From Candidatus Peregrinibacteria bacterium (GTDB lineage: Bacteria > Patescibacteriota > Gracilibacteria > UBA1369 > LOWO2-01-FULL-3), in NCBI GenBank assembly GCA_030688025.1, contig JAUYJL010000022.1, positions 1 to 33,429 on the forward strand: 33,429 bases of DNA, in the 5' to 3' direction. The notes under the pieces are model-generated. The model was not told the origin of the DNA. It was given only the letters and a program-made list of their open reading frames with translations, and did no database searches. The translations under genes and the position numbers were made by a program. Shown here in pieces: positions 22,423 through 30,635 of the stretch (positions within the stretch are counted from its first letter, which is position 1; each line of letters starts with the position of its first letter).

Positions 22423-23787
22423 ATGGATCAACGTAGTAAAATCGCAGTGTTGGGATACGGAATAGAAGGAAAAGCAATGGTCAAATATCTGCTTGCACAT
22501 GCCTATTTTGACGTTACGATTTGCGATAGGAATGTGGATTTGGGGGATGAAATTCCGGATGGAGTGAGTACAATTTTGGGGGCGAATTATTTGGAGAATT
22601 TGACGGATTTTGATGTAATTTTCAGAAGTCCGGGGATAAAATATTTGGAGCCTGCCATACAATTTGCGAAAGAAAATGGAGCGGAAATTAGCAGTCCTAT
22701 GGCGTTTTTTGTAGACATATGTCCGTGTCGAATGGTTGGGATCACCGGAACAAAAGGGAAGGGGACGACGGCGACGCTGATTTATGAAATGTTGAAAAAT
22801 GAGGGAGTTAGCGCTTATCTTGGCGGGAATATTGGTGAATCTCCGATGGATTTTTTGGATAACCTTACAAAAGATAGCGTTGTGGTTTTGGAATTGTCGA
22901 GTTTTCAATTGCAAGATATGATTAAAAGTCCGCACGTTGCTGTGATTTTGAATACCACTATCGATCACTTGGATTATCATGCCGACAAAGATGAATATTT
23001 GCGCGCGAAGGAGTCGATTTTGGCGCATCAGAATAAGGATTGCTTGGCTATTTTGAATAAAGATTATGAGTATGTGAAATATTATAATGAGCTCGTGAAA
23101 GGTGAGGTAAAATTTGTAAGTGTACATAAAAAAGTTGAGGATGGGGCTTTCGTGAAAGACGGGGAGATTTTTTATGCGGAATATGGAGACGTAGAAAAAG
23201 TTTGTGATTTGTCTGACATTGCGCTCGTCGGAAAACATAATTTTGAAAATGTTTTGCCTGCAATTTGTGCGGCGAAAGAATTTGGAGTGCCTTTTGAGGT
23301 GATGAAAGAGACAATAAAGAGCTTTACAGGACTTCCTCACAGGCTTGAGTTTGTGAAAGAAGTGGATAGTGTCAAATATTATAATGATTCGTTTTCTACC
23401 ACTCCTGAGACGTCTATGGCGGCTGTGGATAGCTTTGATGTCCCGACTGTTTTGATTGCCGGTGGATTTGATAAAGGACTTCATTACAAGGACTGGGCGC
23501 TGAAAGTTTTGCTTAAACCAAACCTCGAAGTTGTGATTTTATTGGGACATACGGCGGACAGAATGGAACAGGATTTGAGTGAGGCGGAAGAAAAATTGGG
23601 AGAGGCGCAGGGAAGTCCTACAAAAATTTTGAGAGTTAATAATATTCACGAGGCGGTTGTTTTAGCGAGCAAGGAAGCCAAAAAAGGCGGTATCGTCGTG
23701 ATGTCTCCCGGCAGTAGTAGTTTCGACCTTTACGCAAACTACAAAGAAAGAGGGAAGAAATTCATGGAGGAAGTGAAGGGGTTGTGA
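22423..23787 (+). CDS. murD: UDP-N-acetylmuramoylalanine-D-glutamate ligase
   Basis: A 454-residue Mur ligase adding D-Glu to UDP-MurNAc-L-Ala in peptidoglycan synthesis. The N-terminal Rossmann part starts IAVLGYGIEGKAMVKYL. The ATP loop GITGTKGKGTTATL lies near residues 106-119. LELSSFQLQ, NTTIDHLDYH, RAKESIL (candidate carbamylated Lys), HNFENVLPA and LPHRLEFV follow. The C-terminal motif is YYNDSFSTTPETS, in place of the NDSKATN of model MurD proteins. LELSSFQLQ and the short N-terminal domain favour MurD over MurC/E/F. It shows that the organism makes its own cell wall precursors. It is followed by a lipoprotein gene 35 bp on. Confidence 0.9.
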   Translation: MDQRSKIAVLGYGIEGKAMVKYLLAHAYFDVTICDRNVDLGDEIPDGVSTILGANYLENLTDFDVIFRSPGIKYLEPAIQFAKENGAEISSPMAFFVDICPCRMVGITGTKGKGTTATLIYEMLKNEGVSAYLGGNIGESPMDFLDNLTKDSVVVLELSSFQLQDMIKSPHVAVILNTTIDHLDYHADKDEYLRAKESILAHQNKDCLAILNKDYEYVKYYNELVKGEVKFVSVHKKVEDGAFVKDGEIFYAEYGDVEKVCDLSDIALVGKHNFENVLPAICAAKEFGVPFEVMKETIKSFTGLPHRLEFVKEVDSVKYYNDSFSTTPETSMAAVDSFDVPTVLIAGGFDKGLHYKDWALKVLLKPNLEVVILLGHTADRMEQDLSEAEEKLGEAQGSPTKILRVNNIHEAVVLASKEAKKGGIVVMSPGSSSFDLYANYKERGKKFMEEVKGL

Positions 23788-23822
23788 TAAGGTGTTATCG
23801 TTTTAATATTAATTTTTATATT

Positions 23823-24530
23823 ATGAAATTTCGCATATCTGCAATTATTCTTTTGTGTGTTTTTCTTGTCGGATGTTCCAGTAAAGTGGCTGAGGAAAGC
23901 CCTGCAGAACAGGTTGATGTTACTAAAGAGAAAAGTGCTACCGTAGAAGAGGAGAAAAGTGTGCCTACAGAAAAACAGGAGCCAAAGAAAATCACCGTTA
24001 CTGAAGATAACTCCGATGGACCAAATTTCATTAAGCGAATATATAAAGATGCTGATGGCAAAATTATCATGGATGCTCCGTTAAACAACTCAATGAGAAA
24101 TGCCATAAGTCCTGACGGTAGATTTTTAGCTTACGTAGAGTTTCCTAATATTATGCTTTTCGATTTGGAATCCGGCAAAAAGACACAATTGATGTCTGTG
24201 CTAGACAATACAGATGGTGTTGATTTTTATTGGAATCCGAATAGCCGTGCTGTGGCAATGACTGTGGTAAATCAGCAAGATTCTACTTATGCTTCGAGTT
24301 TTAACACAAAGCTGTATTTACTATCCTTAGACGAGAAAGGAGGATTAATAGCGAAAGACAGACATTTACTTAAAATGAGGTATGAGTGTAGCGATTCAGG
24401 ATGCAATGTTGATTCTGAAGATTTTTATTTTGATGGTCCTGATACTATTGTTTATCGAACATGGGAAAGTGACACGCCTTATGAAGACAAGGGAAAAGAT
24501 TCTTTGTTAAGAAGGTTTTCGGTGAAATAA
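23823..24530 (+). CDS. Lipoprotein with TolB/propeller-like segment
   Basis: A 235-residue exported protein. MKFRISAIILLCVFLVGC is a lipoprotein signal peptide with the lipobox LVGC. I start at the ATG at 23823, since a longer frame adds 13 residues before the signal. A charged Glu/Lys/Thr linker follows (about 20-60). ISPDGRFLAYVEF, IMLFDLESGKK and WNPNSRAVAMTVV look like blades of a TolB/WD40-type beta propeller, but only about two or three blades fit, so it may be a partial or different fold. Function unknown. It is convergent with the flippase gene, with 3 bp between stops. Confidence 0.75.
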   Translation: MKFRISAIILLCVFLVGCSSKVAEESPAEQVDVTKEKSATVEEEKSVPTEKQEPKKITVTEDNSDGPNFIKRIYKDADGKIIMDAPLNNSMRNAISPDGRFLAYVEFPNIMLFDLESGKKTQLMSVLDNTDGVDFYWNPNSRAVAMTVVNQQDSTYASSFNTKLYLLSLDEKGGLIAKDRHLLKMRYECSDSGCNVDSEDFYFDGPDTIVYRTWESDTPYEDKGKDSLLRRFSVK

Positions 24531-24533
24531 ATT

Positions 24534-26057
24534 CTAAGATATTTGTCCCTGTCCTTGGATTTCTTCGGCGACAGGTTTGCCGCGGAGCATGGCGAGGATG
24601 TTTTTGTCGACCACTTTTGTTGCGAAAAGCATGGCGACATAAATGGCTCCACCAAAAGGAACTAGGGCTATCAAGTTCCAATTTTGAAGGAATGAATATG
24701 AGAATTTTTGACCAAAATAAACTGCGACGCCCATCACTAATGCGGAGAAAATTATTTTGAAAAGATTTGTGAAATTTAATGAAAATGGCAAAGATTTTTT
24801 TGCATAAGTGTAGTTTAAAATCAGAATGAAAAATTCACTGATAACACTCATTATCGCGCAACTGCGAAAGCCTAATTGTGGGATCAGGATGATATTTCCG
24901 GTGATATTTAAAAGTACGCATGATGCGTTGATGTATAGAAGTCTGTACTGTTTATTTACGGCAATCATTATGAATGCGAAAAGTACATTTATGAATTGGA
25001 ATAAAAGTGCGAAAATCAAAATTTGGAATGCGATGTCGGATCCAAAATACCCTTCTGAAAGTCTGCTCAAGAAATCTGGAGTGGAAATTGCGAAGACTAT
25101 TGGATAAGCCAAAATCACACCTCCTACAACTAATGGAATCGACATTGCGCAAAGAAAATCGAAAGCATATTTTATGATTTCTTTGTATTTTTCTGAATTT
25201 TCTTTTATCGCTTTTGTTAGGACAGGGAGGACGGAATTCATAAAATATAAAGGCAAAATCGAAAATTGTTCGAGCATTTTTGTTGCAACTCCGTAGATTC
25301 CAACTTGTTCCTGTGTGCCCATGATTGAGAGCATAATCGGACCAATGTTTAAATAAACTGTGTTTAAAATTAGCGCTAAACCATACGGAATAGACCTGCT
25401 AAGAATTTGTTTCCAGAATCCAAAATCAAATCTATATTTTAATGAAGTGTATTTTTTTACATAATATCTTGTCGTTAATTCCATAATTAATGCGCCGACA
25501 TTTCCTGCGACAAGTAGCATGTAGAAGCCCACTTCTTTATCATTTGGGAATCCCCAGAAAACGATATAAAGCATGAAGGCAACCGTGATTATTTTTCCCG
25601 TTACTGTCGCTATCGATGCTTTGTGCATTTTTAATTTTGCCTGCAAAACACTCGTCGTCGTGCCATTCATTATCGTGAGAATTACTGTAATGGATGCGAC
25701 TGCGACTCCGAGGGAAATTTTTGTGCCTTCATACGCGGGGATCAAAAAAGCTGAGACTATTGCCACGCCCATTATCAATACGACTAGAATTGTTCTGATT
25801 GAAAGGATATTTCCGATTATTTTTGGGATATCATCTTCGTTTTCGGACATTTCGCGAACTGCTATCGTGAAAAGACCTAAATCTGCGGCAATTCCGAAAA
25901 ATGCTAAGAAGCTGTAAATAGCGGTGTATTCTCCGTATCCAGCAACTGACAAATAACTTGTTGCGATTTTAACTGATACAAGCCCCAAAATCGCGACTGT
26001 AAATTTTCCAATTATTTGAGCTACTGTGTTTGATAATATTTTTAGAGCTGTTGACAT
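24534..26057 (-). CDS. Wzx-like oligosaccharide flippase
   Basis: A 507-residue membrane protein with about 13-14 helices of the MOP (MATE/Wzx/MurJ) superfamily. The start, LKILSNTVAQIIGKFTVAILGLVSVKIATSYL followed by GYGEYTAIYSFLAFFGIAADLG, is the usual opening of the polysaccharide biosynthesis (RfbX/PF01943) group. It probably flips lipid-linked sugars outward for surface glycan assembly. It is not the MurJ type by its opening. No polymerase gene is nearby; the only glycosyltransferase in the window is the GT2 gene at the left end. It is divergent from prfB across 76 bp. Confidence 0.85.
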   Translation of the reverse strand: MSTALKILSNTVAQIIGKFTVAILGLVSVKIATSYLSVAGYGEYTAIYSFLAFFGIAADLGLFTIAVREMSENEDDIPKIIGNILSIRTILVVLIMGVAIVSAFLIPAYEGTKISLGVAVASITVILTIMNGTTTSVLQAKLKMHKASIATVTGKIITVAFMLYIVFWGFPNDKEVGFYMLLVAGNVGALIMELTTRYYVKKYTSLKYRFDFGFWKQILSRSIPYGLALILNTVYLNIGPIMLSIMGTQEQVGIYGVATKMLEQFSILPLYFMNSVLPVLTKAIKENSEKYKEIIKYAFDFLCAMSIPLVVGGVILAYPIVFAISTPDFLSRLSEGYFGSDIAFQILIFALLFQFINVLFAFIMIAVNKQYRLLYINASCVLLNITGNIILIPQLGFRSCAIMSVISEFFILILNYTYAKKSLPFSLNFTNLFKIIFSALVMGVAVYFGQKFSYSFLQNWNLIALVPFGGAIYVAMLFATKVVDKNILAMLRGKPVAEEIQGQGQIS

Positions 26058-26097
26058 ATTTTATTGCCTATTTCGGCTGTATATAGCTGCTGATTTT

Positions 26098-26106
26098 TGC
26101 TATACT
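26098..26106 (+). promoter_or_regulatory. Extended -10 promoter for prfB
   Basis: TGC followed by TATACT (26101-26106) forms an extended -10. The -35 region is poor, as usual for this class. Transcription would start near 26113, about 20 nt before the prfB ATG, with a T-rich leader and no Shine-Dalgarno sequence. Confidence 0.45.
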
Positions 26107-26133
26107 ATCACTTGTATTACTTTAATTTTTTTT

Positions 26134-27222
26134 ATGCATCAAGTAAAGGCGGAACTAGAAGATATTCAGGCTCTTATAAAGCAAGGACTTGCAAATGTTG
26201 ACCTTCCTTCAAAAAAGAAGGAACTCGAAAAATTGAATTATGAAATTGGACAACCTGATTTCTGGAATGACTCTCAAAAGGCGGCGGAAGTAAGCCAACA
26301 AGCGAGCGTCGTTGGAAAAACTATTGAGACTTGGGAGAAAACTTCGAAAGATATAGATGAACTTTTGGCGATGGCCGAAGAAATTTCTGACGATAGTGAT
26401 CCAAAAGAGGCTCAAGAATTTTTGGATATGGTTGAGGCTTTTAAGAAAAGCTGGAGACTCCTAGAGATTTCCACTTTTTTAGGAGGAAAATATGACGGCA
26501 ATAATGCGATACTTTCTATTCATGCTGGAACGGGCGGAACTGATGCTCAAGATTTTGGCTCAATGCTGATGAGAATGTATTTGAGATATGCGGAGAGAAG
26601 TGGATTTTCCGCTGAGGTTTTGGATAAATCCGACGGAGATGAAGCGGGGATAAAAAGCTGTACAATTTTGATTAAGGGACAATTTACTTATGGCTATCTT
26701 AAGGGCGAAAGTGGAGTTCACAGATTGGTGCGGCTTTCTCCATTTAATTCTAAAAATACGCGTGAAACTTCTTTTGTTTTGGTGGAAGTTTTGCCTGAGA
26801 TTACATCTTCACAGGAAATCAAAATTAATCCGGATGACTTAAGAATTGATGTTTACAGATCGAGCGGAGCGGGAGGACAGAACGTACAAAAAACGTCTAC
26901 TGCGGTGAGAATCACTCATTTACCGACGAATATTGTCGTTGCATGTCAAAACGAGAGAAGCCAATTGCAAAATAAAGAACAGGCGATGAAAATTTTGACG
27001 GCGAAATTGGTGGATTTGATGGAACAACAACAGGCAAAGGAGCTTGGAGATATCAAAGGGGAAAAGGTTGAAATGTCATGGGGACATCAGATAAGATCTT
27101 ATGTGTTGCATCCATACAAGATGGTGAAAGATCATCGAACTGATTATGAAGAAAGCAATCCTGAAGCGGTTTTGGATGGGGAGATTAGCGGTTTCATTGA
27201 AGCTGAACTTAAGAAGAAATAA
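26134..27222 (+). CDS. prfB: Peptide chain release factor 2
   Basis: A 362-residue class I release factor reading UAA and UGA. The stop-codon tripeptide SPF is at 202-204 (HRLVRLSPFNSKNTRETSF) and the hydrolysis motif GGQ at 247-249 (SSGAGGQNVQKT). The opening of the conserved region, KKKELEKLNYEIGQPDFWND, matches RF2. I use the ATG at 26134; the open frame reaches further back into the promoter. The gene reads straight through the place where most bacteria have an in-frame UGA and a programmed +1 frameshift. RF2 presence fits the use of TGA as a stop in this window. Confidence 0.95.
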   Translation: MHQVKAELEDIQALIKQGLANVDLPSKKKELEKLNYEIGQPDFWNDSQKAAEVSQQASVVGKTIETWEKTSKDIDELLAMAEEISDDSDPKEAQEFLDMVEAFKKSWRLLEISTFLGGKYDGNNAILSIHAGTGGTDAQDFGSMLMRMYLRYAERSGFSAEVLDKSDGDEAGIKSCTILIKGQFTYGYLKGESGVHRLVRLSPFNSKNTRETSFVLVEVLPEITSSQEIKINPDDLRIDVYRSSGAGGQNVQKTSTAVRITHLPTNIVVACQNERSQLQNKEQAMKILTAKLVDLMEQQQAKELGDIKGEKVEMSWGHQIRSYVLHPYKMVKDHRTDYEESNPEAVLDGEISGFIEAELKKK

Positions 27223-27225
27223 GAA

Positions 27226-27333
27226 GGAAAGTTGGGATAAATATATCCTTGAGCTTATGCTTCTTTTGATGAGTTCCCGTCTTTGGAATAAATAAACACA
27301 ATGCGCTCAAGAATATATTTATCCCAACTTTCC
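27226..27333. repeat. 108-bp element with 29-bp inverted arms
   Basis: Arms 27226-27254 and 27305-27333 are inverted repeats of 29 bp with one mismatch, around a 50-bp centre. The left arm starts 4 bp after the prfB stop. No target-site duplication is seen at the ends. As RNA it would form a very stable hairpin and could end or protect the prfB message. As DNA it has the form of a MITE-like miniature element. No T-run follows the right arm directly. Confidence 0.8.
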
Positions 27334-27485
27334 CCACTTTTATTACTTTTTAATTTCCTTTCTTTAGAAGAGAATAAACATATAACTTCTCCCTTTTCAC
27401 TCGCTTCTTTTTCAATTCCGCCTCAATATTTTATAAAAATTTTAAGTTTTTTTAACGAAAATTTAATATCAGAGTGGTATACAGC
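27334..27485. other. AT-rich spacer before the toxin-antitoxin operon
   Basis: About 150 bp of AT-rich sequence with no credible gene, leading to the promoter at 27486-27514. A short plus-strand frame across the right arm of the inverted repeat has no start signal or recognisable product. Confidence 0.5.
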
Positions 27486-27524
27486 TTGTATATTTACTTT
27501 TTAAATGATATGATTATGTCATAT
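27486..27524 (+). promoter_or_regulatory. Promoter and operator of the toxin-antitoxin operon
   Basis: -35 TTGTAT (27486-27491), 17-bp spacer, -10 TATGAT (27509-27514). A perfect ATATGA-5-TCATAT inverted repeat (27508-27524) covers the -10, as expected for autoregulation by a ribbon-helix-helix antitoxin. Confidence 0.6.
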
Positions 27525-27545
27525 GATATCTTAATATTAAATTAT

Positions 27546-27764
27546 ATGAGCATGTTGTCCGTGCCTTTGACTCCTGAGCTTGAAGAGAAAATCAACAGAC
27601 TTGTAGAGGATGGGGTTGCTCCAAATAAAGCTGAACTGGCGAGAAAGGCTATTGAATTTTTTGCCGAACAGCAAGCGATTGAGGATGTTTTGAGGGCGGA
27701 AAAAGAGCTTGCCGATGGCAAACTTCTTAGCGGGGATCTTGATGAATTAGCAAAACGCATATGA
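27546..27764 (+). CDS. Ribbon-helix-helix type II antitoxin (ParD/RelB-like)
   Basis: A 72-residue protein with a short beta strand (MLSVPLTPELEEKINRLVEDG) and two helices (NKAELARKAIEFFAEQQA), the pattern of ribbon-helix-helix DNA-binding antitoxins. An acidic C-terminal tail (about 45-72) should wrap around the toxin. I take the ATG at 27546; the ATG at 27552 is also possible, and a longer frame from 27474 crosses the operator. It overlaps the toxin start by 4 bp (ATGA), the normal order of antitoxin first. Confidence 0.75.
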   Translation: MSMLSVPLTPELEEKINRLVEDGVAPNKAELARKAIEFFAEQQAIEDVLRAEKELADGKLLSGDLDELAKRI

Positions 27765-28018
27765 AAATCTTTTACTTACCAGCTTTTGTAAAAAGTTATA
27801 GAAAGTTACCTGCGGACTTACGTGCTGAGGCTAAAGAAAAGATTGAACTGTTCAAAAAAGAGCCTAATCATCCATTTTTAAAAACTCATAAATTGAAAGG
27901 TACTCTTTCCGGAAGATTTGGTTTTTCGGTAAATTATTCTCACAGAATTGTGTTTCAGTATTTATCAAAAACTGAAGTTGCTTTGCTTGCGATTGGGACT
28001 CATGAGATATATAAATAG
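27761..28018 (+). CDS. RelE/YafQ-family toxin
   Basis: An 85-residue RelE/ParE-superfamily protein. FVKSYRKLPADLRAEAKEKIELF is the opening helix pair. HKLKGTLSGRFGFSVNYSHRIVFQY holds the central strands with the Arg residues usual in the active site. LLAIGTHEIYK is the C-terminal strand, with His and Tyr at the places used by YafQ-type mRNA interferases. It probably cleaves mRNA on the ribosome and is held in check by the antitoxin translated just before it. ParE-like action on gyrase is less likely given the THEIY ending. Confidence 0.82.
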   Translation: MKIFYLPAFVKSYRKLPADLRAEAKEKIELFKKEPNHPFLKTHKLKGTLSGRFGFSVNYSHRIVFQYLSKTEVALLAIGTHEIYK

Positions 28019-28029
28019 CTTCGAATATG

Positions 28030-28058
28030 TGGACAATAAGCCTAAACTTAAGTATACT
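28030..28058 (+). promoter_or_regulatory. Predicted def promoter
   Basis: -35 TGGACA (28030-28035), 17-bp spacer, -10 TATACT (28053-28058), about 67 bp before the def ATG. It separates def from the toxin-antitoxin operon. The leader has no Shine-Dalgarno sequence. Confidence 0.55.
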
Positions 28059-28125
28059 GTTTGCGATTTTTGAGTGAGAGTCGGATGAATCGATTTCAGT
28101 TACAAAGAAAAAATAAATTATTTTT

Positions 28126-28653
28126 ATGACAAAGTTGGAAATACAAACAGGGGTGAAAAATCCGATTCTTAGAGCGAAATCTAAGCCTGTGAAAAAATTT
28201 GACGCAGTGCTTAGGAAATTCGTGAAGGACATGAAAGAAGCTATGATGAAGGAAGAGGGGCTTGGAATAGCGGCTCCGCAAGTTGGAATGAATATTCGAG
28301 CGTTTATTGTGGTGATGGATTATAATAAAAAATCCGAGAGAATTTTGGCGATGATAAATCCTGAAATTCTTGAAAAAAGTGAAGAGATGGAAGAGGGAGA
28401 AGAGGGATGCCTTAGCCTTCCCGGCAAATTTGCGAAAGTTATGAGACACAAAGAAATTACAGTAGAATTTTTTGATTTGGAATGCGTGAGGCAAGTTTTA
28501 AATCTTCGAAATTTGAATGCACGTGTGGTTCAACATGAGAATGATCATATTGACGGAATTCTTTTTGTGGATAGACTTGCGGCTGGCGCTGTCATTGAAG
28601 AAGTTGATGTGAAAAGAAAAAAAGGCGATAAGGACGGGGAGAAAAGAATTTAG
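28126..28653 (+). CDS. def: Peptide deformylase
   Basis: A 175-residue metallo-enzyme that removes the formyl group from new proteins. Motif 1 GLGIAAPQVG (45-54) and motif 2 EEGCLSLPG with metal ligand Cys95 are present. Motif 3 is QHENDH, with His137 and His141 as ligands and Glu138 as base. Motif 3 differs from the common HEIDH/HEYDH/HELDH by having Asn at the variable position; all catalytic residues are kept. The C-terminal extension is Lys-rich and basic. The stop TAG overlaps the stop of the convergent gene in the tetramer TTAG. Confidence 0.93.
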   Translation: MTKLEIQTGVKNPILRAKSKPVKKFDAVLRKFVKDMKEAMMKEEGLGIAAPQVGMNIRAFIVVMDYNKKSERILAMINPEILEKSEEMEEGEEGCLSLPGKFAKVMRHKEITVEFFDLECVRQVLNLRNLNARVVQHENDHIDGILFVDRLAAGAVIEEVDVKRKKGDKDGEKRI

Positions 28654-30623
28654 TTTTGAGGATATTCTCCAAAAATCGGAGTTGCTGTCATGTTGTGGAA
28701 AGCTGAGTTTTCTTCGAGTGCCATTAGTTCTCCGTTTTCCTGATGGTCAACTAATATTTGTCTGAGCATATCAACGAATTTAGTACTCCATTCTGTTCCA
28801 CCTTGTGGATTTATCACTCTTGTTTTCGTAATATCAAAGGTATTTCCAAATTGGTGAGTCGAAATTCCAGTTGTTGCTACCGAGTTTTTTCGGACAATTT
28901 TTGTTATTTTTTTACCTCTTTTGTTTTTCGTAACGACTTTAACCGGAGCGTTTAAGGCTCGCTGATCCGCCTCTGTTCTGTATAAATCAGAGATCACCAA
29001 TTTGTATCCACCTGATTTTTTGTAAAAATCTTCCGCTACCGACTTTAGTAAATATAGTGCATTCGGCGTGAGATACGGTCTTTTTGCAAGGTTTCCGGCT
29101 ATGGCAAAATGTTCATTTGCGTCCACTTTTACCAACTTCCCGGCTTTCACTAACGCATCGATGTCGTCTCCCAAAACTTCTGCTCCTTCCGCTTTTGCTT
29201 GCGCCAAAAGCGCGCTCTGGGCCATGCGATATGGAACTTTGTGTTTGAATTTATCGGCGAACAAAAGTGGTCTTTGAGCAGGGGCATCTTCTTGGACTGA
29301 AGGTTTAAGTACCGGTTTTATTAGCTTGGCATGTGCAAAGATTTTTAAAGCGTATTGAATAGAATCTTTTCCAAAAGCTTTTTGGCCTTCGGCGCTTTGG
29401 TCATAGGTATAAAACCATTTTATTACTTCCCATGCGAAATTATCTTCATTAAAATTTTGGACAGCATTTTCTCCTTGTTCCTTCAAGAATGCAGTTAGAA
29501 GTCTATTCACTCCGCCGCCTCCGGATATGTATGAGCAATATAGCATCGGGATCACGAATTTTCTTTGGAATGAAGCTTTTGATTCGAAAGGAAATTTTTC
29601 TTTGAATTTTCCCAGAGTGGCTTTTATTCTTCCCAAATAAGCATCGTAATTGAATGGAGCCATTGTGCTCGAGGCTTCCGGAGAATGAAGCAGAGGGAGT
29701 AAGTGTGATTGATCTTTTCGTCCGGCCAGCCTGAATGCGAAATCACTTTCCAGTGTGGCTCTATTTCCAGACAACAGGTCTACTGAACTTCCCGAAAATT
29801 TCCCGTTCTTTTTCTTTGCTTGCATCTGCCATAAACCGTAGCATTCAGCCGAACTTGCCGCGCCTTCCTTCCATCCTGATTCGACCGTCGCTTGGCCGTA
29901 AAGACATGTGTCTAAAAATTCTTTTCTTATTTGATTGTCTACGAAATATTTTGAAGTTTGCGTTTTCGCAAATGCGTCTCTGTAATTTGGATAGACTCTG
30001 TTTATTAGTGAAGAAGCCTTTGTTTTTATTCTGTCTGCAAACCCCCGTTCGTGGCTTACTTGTGTGCTGGGTTTATCGTTGGCTAAGTCTACGGTGATTC
30101 CTTTTGCCGCAAGTTTTTTTCGATTTTCCGTGTGCCATTTGTTTAATGCTATTTTTACTCTTGCCCTGTACGCTTTCTTGCTTTCTTTTTTACCCTGCGG
30201 TGGTTGTTTAAAATCATACGGAAATTTTCCTATAATTCTAAAATTATCATCCAAGTAGTAGGCTGTTTTTTGCGCTGAAGAAAGTATTTTTACTTGGTCA
30301 TCTATGGCTCCTTGAAAGGAGGAAAGGACTGGGGCTTCTTCTGTTTCCTCTGTGGTTTCAGTGGGTTCTACTCCTGATGATATTGTCGAGACAGGTTTGC
30401 CCATCATTCCATCGATTACCTTGCCGGCTTTTTGTGCTCCTGAAAAACCTATCACTATTCCCGTAATAGCGGCGGCGACTTGGCCAGCTTTTGTTTCCGA
30501 TATTCTTTGAATTTTTTTCAAAACTCCTCTTCCTTCAGCGTTTTCGGTCGGTGTTTGCGGAGGTTGTTGTGGTTGAGGTGGTTGCGCCTCATGTCCATCT
30601 GGTTGTTGATCTTCCGTGGACAT
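28650..30623 (-). CDS. Membrane-anchored transglycosylase - M15-type peptidase fusion
   Basis: A 657-residue wall-active protein. Residues 1-30 are Pro/Gln-rich and about 46-62 form a weak membrane helix (AGQVAAAITGIVIGF). An acidic Thr/Glu linker follows. Around 235-400 is a lysozyme-like lytic transglycosylase domain, with catalytic Glu248 in ATVESGW followed by CYGLWQM. Around 510-650 is a D,D-carboxypeptidase-like (DUF5715/M15) domain: SDLYRTEADQRAL, THQFGNTFD with the His and Asp zinc ligands, and a late His in SAFHNM. Together they could cut both glycan strands and peptide stems. Uses might be growth, surface attachment or attack on a neighbour or host wall. The gene is 12 bp downstream of the Pro/Ala-rich protein gene. 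Confidence 0.82.
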   Translation of the reverse strand: MSTEDQQPDGHEAQPPQPQQPPQTPTENAEGRGVLKKIQRISETKAGQVAAAITGIVIGFSGAQKAGKVIDGMMGKPVSTISSGVEPTETTEETEEAPVLSSFQGAIDDQVKILSSAQKTAYYLDDNFRIIGKFPYDFKQPPQGKKESKKAYRARVKIALNKWHTENRKKLAAKGITVDLANDKPSTQVSHERGFADRIKTKASSLINRVYPNYRDAFAKTQTSKYFVDNQIRKEFLDTCLYGQATVESGWKEGAASSAECYGLWQMQAKKKNGKFSGSSVDLLSGNRATLESDFAFRLAGRKDQSHLLPLLHSPEASSTMAPFNYDAYLGRIKATLGKFKEKFPFESKASFQRKFVIPMLYCSYISGGGGVNRLLTAFLKEQGENAVQNFNEDNFAWEVIKWFYTYDQSAEGQKAFGKDSIQYALKIFAHAKLIKPVLKPSVQEDAPAQRPLLFADKFKHKVPYRMAQSALLAQAKAEGAEVLGDDIDALVKAGKLVKVDANEHFAIAGNLAKRPYLTPNALYLLKSVAEDFYKKSGGYKLVISDLYRTEADQRALNAPVKVVTKNKRGKKITKIVRKNSVATTGISTHQFGNTFDITKTRVINPQGGTEWSTKFVDMLRQILVDHQENGELMALEENSAFHNMTATPIFGEYPQN

Positions 30624-30635
30624 GAGAATTTGGAA

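Noticed and set aside
22399-23484. A 361-codon open frame on the minus strand, antisense to murD
   Set aside because: It lies entirely opposite murD, and its translation is rich in His, Arg, Phe and Ile with no motif. The plus-strand frame has all Mur ligase motifs.
27474-27545. Longer start for the antitoxin
   Set aside because: The added residues would be read across the promoter and operator, and the ribbon-helix-helix fold begins at the ATG at 27546 or 27552.
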